Positions 1 to 6,573 of a DNA stretch of 7,200 nt are shown here, piece after piece. The notes under the pieces were generated by a model that did no database searches, had not been told where the DNA came from, and worked only from the letters and a program-made list of their open reading frames with translations. How positions within the stretch are numbered: position 1 is the first letter of the stretch; each line of letters begins with the position of its first letter. Position numbers and translations under genes: made by a program. Origin of the DNA: Bacteroidota bacterium (GTDB lineage: Bacteria > Bacteroidota > Rhodothermia > Rhodothermales > UBA10348); the NCBI GenBank assembly GCA_022571135.1, contig JACZYK010000044.1:1-7200 (forward strand), in the 5' to 3' direction.

Positions 1-1
1 C

Positions 2-163
2 TATCCGCTGCGCAAGGAATTCCCGTTGCTCGGCATCCCGGGATCACTGCCTCTCCCGCCCCAGACGCCGGAAGCAGGACTCACAGAAGATCCCTATCCG
101 GCCGCGCACGGATCGAAACCCATTAAGAGTTTCCAGGAAGCTCCGACGAAAGAGGAGCGATGA
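2..163 (+). CDS. nuoC: NADH-quinone oxidoreductase subunit C, C-terminal end (partial)
   Basis: This is the last 53 codons of an open frame that enters from the left edge and stops at TGA 161-163. Its first visible residues, Y-P-L-R-K-E-F-P-L-L-G, match the conserved end of the NuoC (30 kDa, Nqo5) family, where the usual form is H/Y-P-L-R-K-D-F/Y-P. NuoC is a peripheral-arm subunit that sits against NuoD in the connecting module and carries no cofactor. After the motif comes a tail of about 42 residues rich in Pro, Glu and Lys, ending E-R, which looks disordered and is longer than I would expect after this motif. nuoD follows 33 nt later in the same reading frame, which supports the identification. 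The N-terminal bulk of the gene lies outside the window, so total length is unknown. Confidence 0.88.
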   Translation, partial: YPLRKEFPLLGIPGSLPLPPQTPEAGLTEDPYPAAHGSKPIKSFQEAPTKEER

Positions 164-196
164 GGCTACCCGAGCGGGAGCCGATCGGTACAGATC

Positions 197-1510
197 ATGA
201 GTATCATCGATAACTTCGATTTCAAGGATACGCTTCAGTTCTGGCCGCGCCACAACGAGGCGCTTTACAAAAGGCTGGAAAGCAAACATGCCTGGCTGGA
301 GGAGCGCCGTCGAGGCGACCGGGTTCAGCTTGACGATCCACTCGACAGCGAGATGGTGCTCAACATCGGACCCCAGCATCCGGCTACTCATGGGGTGCTG
401 CGTTGCGCCGTCAAACTCGACGGAGAGACGATCAAGAAATGCGTCCTGGATATAGGCTATCTGCACAGAGGACTTGAAAAACTGGCCGAGTCCAAGACGT
501 ACCAGGAGTTCATGCCCTACACGGACCGCCTGGACTACCTCTGTCCGTATAGCAACAATGTAGGTTGGTGCCTGGCTGTAGAAAAACTGGCCGGCATCGA
601 AGTCCCGGACCGCGCGCAGTGGATACGCATGTTGATGAGCGAACTGTCCCGCATCTCCTCACATCTGCTCTGGTTGGGAGTCGCCCTGATGGATGCCGGC
701 GCAGTATCGCTGTTCCTATGGACATTCCAGTATAGAGAGGATCTCTACAATATCTTCGATGAGGTGGCGGGCGCACGGCTGACGGTGTCACACAGTAGGA
801 TCGGTGGTCTGGCATCGGACATCAGCGATACGGGGCTGGCGCTGATCCGCGACTTCGCCGGAACGTTTCCGGCCGTTATCGCCGGGTGGGAGAAACTTTT
901 GAATAGGAACCGGATCTGGATCGACAGAGCGGCGGGGGTGGGTGTATTGACTTCGGAAGAAGTCGTGGAGTTGGGAATGGCTGGGTCCAACCTGCGCGCC
1001 AGTGGCGTCGCATACGACATCCGTCGATTCGAACCCTATCTCAAATACGACGAGGTCGATTTCATCATCCCCATCCGGGAAGAAGGAGACGTGCTGGCCA
1101 GGTATTTCGTCCGCATGGATGAGATGAAAGAGAGCGTCAAGATCATCACACAGTGCCTGGAGTTTATGCCAGAGGGACCCATCCGGGCCGATGATGCGAA
1201 GCGTTCCTACCCGTCCAAAAACGATGTCTACTACTCCATGGAGGGCCTGATACACGACTTCATGTATACGGATGCCGGTATCTGCCCTCCGAAAGGCGCC
1301 GAAGTATACCATGCGGTCGAAGCGGCGAAGGGAGAACTCGGATTTTACCTTCAGTCCGACGGCACCGGCAGTCCCTATCGGGTAAGCATCAAAGCCCCGA
1401 GTTTTTCGAGTATTCAGGGTCTGGAGTACATGATGGAAGGGGCGGCGATGGGAGACATGGTGCTTCTCATCGGGTCAATCGACCCGGTCCTGGGCGAGGC
1501 AGACAAATAA
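197..1510 (+). CDS. nuoD: NADH-quinone oxidoreductase subunit D (49 kDa, Nqo4)
   Basis: The 437-residue product is the NuoD subunit, related to the large subunit of [NiFe] hydrogenases, and forms the quinone headgroup pocket with NuoB. The family signature G-P-Q-H-P-A-T-H-G is at residues 58-66. Compared with the bovine and Thermus proteins, the quinone-binding His is H65 and the Tyr is Y114 (in D-R-L-D-Y, exactly 49 residues later as in those proteins). The Asp that pairs with the His falls on D166. The helix segment L-L-W-L-G and the C-terminal end D-P-V-L-G-E-A-D are also typical. About 50 residues precede the signature, a modest N-terminal extension. The ATG at 197 is chosen because the frame upstream closes at the nuoC TGA (161-163) and no other ATG, GTG or TTG lies between in frame. 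No good Shine-Dalgarno is present; the nearest purine run, GGGAG at 176-180, is about 16 nt away. It is a free-standing gene, not the fused nuoCD of enterobacteria. Confidence 0.97.
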   Translation: MSIIDNFDFKDTLQFWPRHNEALYKRLESKHAWLEERRRGDRVQLDDPLDSEMVLNIGPQHPATHGVLRCAVKLDGETIKKCVLDIGYLHRGLEKLAESKTYQEFMPYTDRLDYLCPYSNNVGWCLAVEKLAGIEVPDRAQWIRMLMSELSRISSHLLWLGVALMDAGAVSLFLWTFQYREDLYNIFDEVAGARLTVSHSRIGGLASDISDTGLALIRDFAGTFPAVIAGWEKLLNRNRIWIDRAAGVGVLTSEEVVELGMAGSNLRASGVAYDIRRFEPYLKYDEVDFIIPIREEGDVLARYFVRMDEMKESVKIITQCLEFMPEGPIRADDAKRSYPSKNDVYYSMEGLIHDFMYTDAGICPPKGAEVYHAVEAAKGELGFYLQSDGTGSPYRVSIKAPSFSSIQGLEYMMEGAAMGDMVLLIGSIDPVLGEADK

Positions 1511-1562
1511 GCGTAGTAGAACAACTGCGGACTCAGAAATAGAATCGGATACAAACTGAAGT

Positions 1563-2237
1563 ATGACAGACTTTATTAAAGATCCCGTTATCCTGATGCC
1601 CGAACGGCATCCGGAACCGGTATTTTCTACTGAGGAGCTTGTGTTTACCGCGGAGGAAACGCGGCAGATCGCGACGTGGGTCTCGCAGTATCCGACAGCC
1701 GACGGCGCCATTATGAAGGTGCTCTGGATGGCTCAGGAGAAATTTGGGTTTCTGCCTCCGGAAGTCATCCGCCTGTCCGCCGGCGCGCTGGGCATGCCGT
1801 ACGCCAGGGCCTTCGGCGTGGCCACGTTTTATACCCAGTATTTCAAGAGTAAGAAAGGTCGCTACGTACTGGACGTGTGCACCTGTTTCTCCTGCCAGAT
1901 TTGCGGAGGTTATGACATGCTTCACTATCTGGAGGAGAAGCTCGGCGCACATGCAGGCGAAACGACCGACGACGGTCTGTTCACGATTCAGGAAGTAGAG
2001 TGCCTGGGCGCCTGCGGCTCGGCCCCCATGCTCCAGATTACGAACGGACCATACGTGATGAACCTTACCGAAGAGAAGATCGACGCACTCATCGACGCCC
2101 TGAAAAGAGACCAATTACCTTTCTTTTCATCCGTTACGCTCCCCCAGGACGAAGACGACCTGGGAGGAAACCGGAGAACGGACGTCCGCGACACACTGAC
2201 TTACTCGGCGCCCCCGGTAGCCAAAACACTCGGCTAG
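1563..2237 (+). CDS. nuoE: NADH-quinone oxidoreductase subunit E (24 kDa, Nqo2)
   Basis: The 224-residue product is a thioredoxin-like ferredoxin subunit of the NADH-dehydrogenase module that carries the [2Fe-2S] cluster N1a near the FMN of NuoF. The N-terminal helical domain includes A-F-G-V-A-T-F-Y at residues 83-90, which is characteristic. The N1a ligands are C106 and C111 (C-x4-C) and C147 and C151 (C-x3-C in E-C-L-G-A-C-G). Two further cysteines, C108 and C114, lie in and just after the first ligand pair, which is unusual. Family members are commonly 150-180 residues; here there are about 25 extra residues at the N-terminus and a polar, acidic tail of roughly 35 residues after about residue 188. 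The ATG at 1563 is the only possible start, because an in-frame TGA lies at 1557-1559. It begins 52 nt after nuoD, with no clear Shine-Dalgarno sequence. Confidence 0.96.
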   Translation: MTDFIKDPVILMPERHPEPVFSTEELVFTAEETRQIATWVSQYPTADGAIMKVLWMAQEKFGFLPPEVIRLSAGALGMPYARAFGVATFYTQYFKSKKGRYVLDVCTCFSCQICGGYDMLHYLEEKLGAHAGETTDDGLFTIQEVECLGACGSAPMLQITNGPYVMNLTEEKIDALIDALKRDQLPFFSSVTLPQDEDDLGGNRRTDVRDTLTYSAPPVAKTLG

Positions 2238-2275
2238 GGCGGGAGTTCGACCAGACCAGCAAAGCAACGAACAGC

Positions 2276-3619
2276 ATGGAAGAGAAGAACGGAGCAACGT
2301 CCAAAGCCGGCGACTGGCGGTCGTATGAGCGCGTTCTGTTGCCCCCCGTCAGAGATCTGCACAGACTCGAGGTGTACGAGCAGAACGGTGGGTACGAGGC
2401 GCTTCGGGAAGTACTGACATCCGACAAATGGGACCCGACCTCCGTCACGAACGAAGTCAGAAATAGCGGCCTCAGGGGCCGAGGCGGTGCGGGATTCCTG
2501 ACGGGTCTCAAGTGGACGTTCATGCCCCCCGTCGATCCGAACATCCCTCGATTTCTCTGCGGCAACGGTGACGAAAGCGAGCCGGGCACTTTCAAGGACC
2601 GACAGCTCATGGAGTTCAATCCGCATCTCATATTCGAGGGAATGCTGATTGCCTCCTACGCGATGTCCATCACAACGTCGTACCTGTACGTACGCGGAGA
2701 GTTTGCCGACTGGATCTCTCTTATGGAGGTCGAACTGGCCAAGGCGTACGAAAAAGGATACGTGGGCAAGAATGTTCTCGGAACGGATTTTTCAACCGAT
2801 CTGGTGATCCACAAGGGGGCCGGTGCTTACATATGCGGCGAGGAATCAAGCTTGATGATCTCGCTCGAAGGCGAACGTCCTTATCCGAGGGCGAAACCAC
2901 CCTTTCCCGCTCAGCGGGGGTTATGGAACTATCCAACGACGATCAACAATGTGGAGACGCTGGCATGCGTACCGCTGATCATCAATCGAGGCGGAGAATG
3001 GTTTGCCGACCTGGGATCCCATCGTCATCCCGGACCCGTCCTCTATGGAATTTCGGGACACGTGAACCGTCCGGGTGTGTATGAATATCCGACCGGAATG
3101 CTGATTACCGACCTCATTTACGATGTAGCCAAGGGAATGCGCGGTAGCAAGAAACTGAAAGCCGTCGTTCCAGGAGGAAGTTCCACTCCCATTCTTCGAG
3201 CCGACCAGATCGACGGCGTTACGATGGACGCCGAAACGCTGAGGGACGCCGGTTCAATGATGGGAACCGCTGGAATGCTCATCATGGACGAGGACACGGA
3301 CATCGTCTCATGGCTGCGCCGCGTCACGCGATTCTACCACCACGAGAGTTGCGGGCAGTGCACGCCCTGTCGTGAGGGAACCGGGTGGATCGAGAACATC
3401 GTTACGAGAATCGATGAAGGCGCTGGGAATCTGAGGGATCTGGATCTACTGATCGATCTCTGTTTTCAGATGGAGGGCCGTACGGTGTGCGCTCTTGCCG
3501 ATGCTGCCGCCTGGCCGGTCAGATTTACGATCGAGCGTTTTCGGGATGAGTTTGAAGCACGATGTCGCCCGTCGCTGGTACCTTCCGGCGGGGTTCTGAC
3601 ACCGGCTCTTGGGCCTTAG
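2276..3619 (+). CDS. nuoF: NADH-quinone oxidoreductase subunit F (51 kDa, Nqo1), NADH and FMN binding
   Basis: The 447-residue product oxidises NADH, holds FMN and passes electrons through [4Fe-4S] cluster N3. The glycine-rich FMN/NADH segment G-L-R-G-R-G-G-A-G-F is at residues 65-74, G-N-G-D-E-S-E-P-G-T at 96-105, and G-A-G-A-Y-I-C-G-E-E at 181-190. An SLBB-type region follows at roughly 250-335. The N3 ligands are C359, C362 and C365 (S-C-G-Q-C-T-P-C) and C405 (C-A-L-A-D-A-A-A-W-P). Length fits the family (about 430-450). The reading frame is open further upstream, to beyond 2000, but that part overlaps nuoE by more than 200 nt and encodes an Arg/Pro-rich stretch unlike any NuoF. The ATG at 2276 is the first one after the nuoE stop and leaves a 38-nt gap. 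No Shine-Dalgarno is visible. One variation is S-S-L after the G-E-E motif, where T-A-L is common. Confidence 0.97.
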   Translation: MEEKNGATSKAGDWRSYERVLLPPVRDLHRLEVYEQNGGYEALREVLTSDKWDPTSVTNEVRNSGLRGRGGAGFLTGLKWTFMPPVDPNIPRFLCGNGDESEPGTFKDRQLMEFNPHLIFEGMLIASYAMSITTSYLYVRGEFADWISLMEVELAKAYEKGYVGKNVLGTDFSTDLVIHKGAGAYICGEESSLMISLEGERPYPRAKPPFPAQRGLWNYPTTINNVETLACVPLIINRGGEWFADLGSHRHPGPVLYGISGHVNRPGVYEYPTGMLITDLIYDVAKGMRGSKKLKAVVPGGSSTPILRADQIDGVTMDAETLRDAGSMMGTAGMLIMDEDTDIVSWLRRVTRFYHHESCGQCTPCREGTGWIENIVTRIDEGAGNLRDLDLLIDLCFQMEGRTVCALADAAAWPVRFTIERFRDEFEARCRPSLVPSGGVLTPALGP

Positions 3620-3666
3620 AATGATATTCGACGCCGAAAGGTGAACTGTGAAAAGCAACCGACCTT

Positions 3667-5385
3667 ATGCCAACAGTTACCATAGACAATCAGGAATTTG
3701 AATTTGAGGGTAACCCGATCCTGCTGCAGTTCTGCCTCGATCACGACATAGAACTTCCGCATTTCTGTTACCATCCCGCCATGTCGGCGCCGGCGAACTG
3801 TCGCCAGTGTCTTGTAGAGATCGGAACGCCGGAAATCGATCGCGGTACAGGCGAGCCAAGGTTGGATGAAGACGGGAATCCGGTTATCCGATTCTTTCCG
3901 AAGATGATGACCGGGTGTTCGGAGGATATCAGCGACGGTATGGTCGTGAAAACGCACCGATCGAGCGAACTCGTCCGCGAAGCACAGAAGGACAACCTCG
4001 AATTCCTCCTGATCAATCATCCGCTGGACTGCCCGATATGCGATCAGGCCGGGAACTGTCCCCTGCAGATTCAGGCCTACAAGTACGGGCCGGAGGGATC
4101 CAGATTCGAGTTCCGGAAAGTTTCTAAACCGAAGCACATCGAACTCGGACCCCGGGTCGTCCTGGATGCTGAGCGGTGCATCAACTGTACGCGGTGCACC
4201 CGTTTTACAACCGAAATATCCGAGAGTCATCAGCTGACTATTATCGAACGGAGTGTTTGGAACTATCCGATGACGCCACCGGGGGTCGATTTTGACGAAC
4301 CCTATTCGATGAACGTGATCGATATCTGTCCCGTGGGTGCGCTGACGTCCAAGGATTTCCGGTTCAAGGCGCGTGTCTGGGAGATGAGCAGTACGCCGTC
4401 AATCACGATCGGGAATGCAAAGGGCTCGAATTGCTTCTATTGGGTGAAAGACAATCTCGTTCAGAAAGTCACTCCCCGGACAAATATGGAAGTGAACGAG
4501 TACTGGCTGCCCGATGAGGACAGGCTCGATTACGACGTATTCAATGAAAACCGACCGGAGGGACCCACCATAGCTGGTCAGTCGGCGTCCTGGGACGATG
4601 CCAAAACAGCGGCTGCAGATCTTCTCAAAAATGTAGATGCGAACGGGATCGTATTCCTGGGATCGGCCTTTGCGTGCGTCGAGGACAATTACCTGCTCGG
4701 CGAACTCGCTTCGGCACTCGGCGCCGCGGCGCCGTCCTACATCCAGCATATCGAGCCCGGTGCGGGAGACGGATGGTTGATCACGGACGACAAAACGCCG
4801 AACGCCAGTGGATGCGAGAGACTGGGCATCCGGCCGCTCGACGCTACGCTGCTCCGCTCTCGTATTCAGGGGGGCGACGTCAAGCTACTCTACGTGCTAC
4901 AGGACGATCCCGTGGCGGCTGGTATCTGTGAAGCCGCCGACCTTGCTGGCGTTTCGGTGATCCTGCATCATACGAATACGACGAACGAGACGCTTGTGGC
5001 GGCGAATGTCGCATTGCCGGCGGCCACAGTGGTGGAAACCGTCGGAACGTTCGTGAATCAGGACGGACATGCGCAGCGCGTATGGCCGTCAAAGGCCATC
5101 CGGGGGGTCAACAGGACTCTGTCGATGGAAATCGGAAAGAGCCGTGCCGACAAGCACGGGACGCCGTTCGACAGGTGGTTCGACGAAGATCACCTCGTCG
5201 ACTGCCAACCCGGTTGGGTCGTCATCCCTGAGATCGCGGACCTGCTGGATATCGAGCTCAGGTTCAAGGGCCCCAGGGACATTATGCTAAAGGTCTCCTC
5301 GGAAAACGAGGCATTCGGAGGCGCCACCTACGACGCCATGGCCGAACCGGGTGTCCGCCTGGTGGACGTCGGTGCGGAGGTATAA
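3667..5385 (+). CDS. nuoG: NADH-quinone oxidoreductase subunit G (75 kDa, Nqo3), short form lacking N7 ligands
   Basis: The 572-residue product is the iron-sulfur subunit that conducts electrons from the flavin module towards NuoB. The N-terminal [2Fe-2S] ferredoxin domain has N1b ligands C34, C45, C48 and C84, with a charged insertion at 53-78 between the last two. The [4Fe-4S] cluster N5 uses H118, C122, C125 and C131 (H-x3-C-x2-C-x5-C). N4 uses C171, C174, C177 and C221 (C-x2-C-x2-C, then C-P-V-G-A-L). The optional N7 site is gone: its four positions are T247, N250, S254 and P282. From about 240 onward lies a divergent molybdopterin-oxidoreductase-like domain, with recognisable pieces at 405-416 (L-L-Y-V-L-Q-D-D-P) and 447-470 (ending V-G-T-F-V-N-Q-D-G-H-A-Q). 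Full bacterial NuoG proteins are often 700-900 residues, so this domain is strongly reduced. No frameshift is visible. An in-frame TGA at 3649-3651 leaves ATG 3667 as the only start. Confidence 0.96.
   Translation: MPTVTIDNQEFEFEGNPILLQFCLDHDIELPHFCYHPAMSAPANCRQCLVEIGTPEIDRGTGEPRLDEDGNPVIRFFPKMMTGCSEDISDGMVVKTHRSSELVREAQKDNLEFLLINHPLDCPICDQAGNCPLQIQAYKYGPEGSRFEFRKVSKPKHIELGPRVVLDAERCINCTRCTRFTTEISESHQLTIIERSVWNYPMTPPGVDFDEPYSMNVIDICPVGALTSKDFRFKARVWEMSSTPSITIGNAKGSNCFYWVKDNLVQKVTPRTNMEVNEYWLPDEDRLDYDVFNENRPEGPTIAGQSASWDDAKTAAADLLKNVDANGIVFLGSAFACVEDNYLLGELASALGAAAPSYIQHIEPGAGDGWLITDDKTPNASGCERLGIRPLDATLLRSRIQGGDVKLLYVLQDDPVAAGICEAADLAGVSVILHHTNTTNETLVAANVALPAATVVETVGTFVNQDGHAQRVWPSKAIRGVNRTLSMEIGKSRADKHGTPFDRWFDEDHLVDCQPGWVVIPEIADLLDIELRFKGPRDIMLKVSSENEAFGGATYDAMAEPGVRLVDVGAEV
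4719..4734. repeat. 16-nt perfect GC palindrome inside nuoG
   Basis: Positions 4719-4734 read the same on both strands (CGGCGCCG followed by CGGCGCCG). The palindrome is entirely coding and specifies part of a Leu-Gly-Ala-Ala-Ala-Pro stretch near residues 351-357 of NuoG. It is most likely a chance product of GC-rich alanine codons; no function is claimed. Confidence 0.5.
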
Positions 5386-5410
5386 CCGACATAAACAATA
5401 AGTAACGCGT

Positions 5411-5426
5411 GGCCGGTCTAGCGGCC
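5411..5426 (+). other. Small inverted repeat in the nuoG-nuoH spacer
   Basis: GGCCG at 5411-5415 and CGGCC at 5422-5426 can pair as a 5-bp all-GC stem around a 6-nt loop. It sits in the longest gap inside the operon (69 nt) and ends 28 nt before the nuoH start. No T-run follows, so it does not look like a terminator. It could be an mRNA processing or stability hairpin, or chance. Confidence 0.35.
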
Positions 5427-5454
5427 TGTCATTGATATAAGGTCAAACAGAAGA

Positions 5455-6486
5455 ATGGCTTTACACTGGTATTGGAGTGTACTCCTCGCCTTCACCGTGG
5501 TCATGTTCTTTCTTTCATCGGCGGCCATATTGGTCTACGCCGAAAGGAAAGTGTCCGCTGCGATGCAGAATCGGCTGGGCCCGAATCGAGTGGGGCCGCT
5601 TGGACTTTTCCAACCGGTCGCGGATGTTCTCAAGCTCCTTCTGAAAGAAAACATCGTTCCGTATCTGGCGAATCCGTTCGTGCACTCGCTCGCGCCGTTT
5701 ATCATGATCGTAATCGCATTTTCTGCGGCGGCTTTGATACCCTTCGCACCTGGAGTCGTCGTCGCCGATCTCGATGTAGGCGTACTCGTTCTGCTGGCTT
5801 TGACGTCCATCAGCGTCTACGGAATCACGCTGGCGGGCTGGAGTTCAAACAACAAGTACTCGCTGCTTGGCGGACTCCGATCGGCAGCCCAGATGATCTC
5901 CTACGAATTGTCGATGGGTCTGGCGGTGATATCCGTCGTGCTGATCGCCGGATCGTTCAACCTTATGGACATCGTGGAGGATCAGGCAGGCGGAATGTCA
6001 TTTCTCGGATGGAATCTTTTCAGGAATCCGATCGGGGCGATCCTGTTCATTGTTGCGGCATTCGCAGAATGTAACCGTACACCCTTCGATTTGCCGGAGG
6101 CCGAACAGGAATTGGTCGGCGGATTCCATACAGAATACAGCGGAATGAAATTCGGTATGTTCTTCCTCGCCGAATACATCAATTTTTTCGTCGCCTCTTT
6201 TATCATCGTAACCCTCTTTTTCGGAGGCTACCTGATTCCATTCCAGACGCTACTGATCAGCGCGGTGCCTTCTCTGGACGGCAGCCTCTTACTGGGCGCG
6301 ATGCAAATCGGTACGGTAATTCTCAAGGCCGCGTTCTTTGCCTATCTGTTCATCTGGGTACGATGGACGCTGCCACGCTTCAAGTACAACCAGCTTATGA
6401 CGCTGGGTTGGAAATATCTCCTTCCCATATCGCTGGTCAATGCAATCGTCATCGCACTCGGTATTGCTATTTTCCGTATGTTTTAA
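5455..6486 (+). CDS. nuoH: NADH-quinone oxidoreductase subunit H (ND1, Nqo8)
   Basis: The 343-residue, very hydrophobic product is the membrane subunit that anchors the peripheral arm and forms the quinone entry channel. About eight membrane helices can be seen, the first at residues 6-28. Conserved loops follow: E-R-K with N-R-L-G-P-N-R-V-G-P at 30-48, Q-P-V-A-D-V-L-K-L at 53-61, and the large cytoplasmic loop A-E-C-N-R-T-P-F-D-L-P-E-A-E at 204-217 continuing to E-Y-S-G-M-K-F at 227-233. These acidic loop residues (E205, D212, E215, E217, E227) belong to the E-channel region linking quinone chemistry to proton movement. Length matches the family (about 320-350). Upstream in-frame sequence closes at TAG 5419-5421 with no other usable start, fixing ATG 5455. 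A weak AAGG lies 12 nt upstream. It is the last gene of this transcript; nuoI, its usual neighbour, is absent. Confidence 0.97.
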   Translation: MALHWYWSVLLAFTVVMFFLSSAAILVYAERKVSAAMQNRLGPNRVGPLGLFQPVADVLKLLLKENIVPYLANPFVHSLAPFIMIVIAFSAAALIPFAPGVVVADLDVGVLVLLALTSISVYGITLAGWSSNNKYSLLGGLRSAAQMISYELSMGLAVISVVLIAGSFNLMDIVEDQAGGMSFLGWNLFRNPIGAILFIVAAFAECNRTPFDLPEAEQELVGGFHTEYSGMKFGMFFLAEYINFFVASFIIVTLFFGGYLIPFQTLLISAVPSLDGSLLLGAMQIGTVILKAAFFAYLFIWVRWTLPRFKYNQLMTLGWKYLLPISLVNAIVIALGIAIFRMF

Positions 6487-6516
6487 TGAGCGTTCAGCAG
6501 GTTTGAATCGCGAGAA

Positions 6517-6546
6517 GGGGCGCTCCGCGCGGAGCGTCCCTTTTTT
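6517..6546 (+). terminator. Intrinsic (rho-independent) terminator after nuoH
   Basis: Bases 6517-6526 pair with 6531-6540 to give a 10-bp, nearly all-GC stem (one G-T wobble, 6520 with 6537) closed by a GCGC loop at 6527-6530. Six T residues follow directly at 6541-6546. It begins 30 nt after the nuoH stop codon. The other strand lacks an equivalent T-run, so it should act only on + strand transcripts. It marks the end of the nuo transcription unit and separates it from rpe. Confidence 0.92.
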
Positions 6547-6573
6547 GTTCGAATACGATAGTCGACGCCGACC

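Noticed and set aside
160..213. A 17-codon mini-ORF whose ATG overlaps the nuoC stop (ATGA) and which ends inside nuoD
   Set aside because: It is very short, has no recognisable content and its purine-rich upstream stretch is too close to the ATG. Translational coupling is conceivable but unsupported.
1533..2114. A 193-codon open frame on the - strand opposite nuoE
   Set aside because: It lies opposite a confidently identified gene and shows no family motif. It is a shadow.
2000..2275. A 92-residue N-terminal extension of NuoF in the open frame upstream of ATG 2276
   Set aside because: It overlaps nuoE by more than 200 nt, is Arg/Pro-rich and unlike any NuoF, and the ATG after the nuoE stop gives a family-length protein.
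3616..4230. A 204-codon open frame on the - strand opposite nuoG
   Set aside because: It lies wholly opposite the well-conserved cluster-binding part of nuoG and its translation resembles nothing I recognise. It is a codon-pattern shadow.
4429..4437. C256 of NuoG as a surviving N7 ligand
   Set aside because: With the four ligand spacings preserved, the ligand column falls on S254, and the other three columns have no cysteine, so a single displaced cysteine cannot hold a cluster.
4720..4733. The GC palindrome in nuoG as a protein-binding or recombination site
   Set aside because: It consists of ordinary alanine/proline codons in a GC-rich gene, with no second copy noticed in the window.
6554..6559. 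TACGAT as a -10 promoter element for rpe
   Set aside because: No -35 partner is found at the right distance (it would fall in the terminator stem), and the resulting leader would be under 10 nt. It is mentioned only in the rpe entry.
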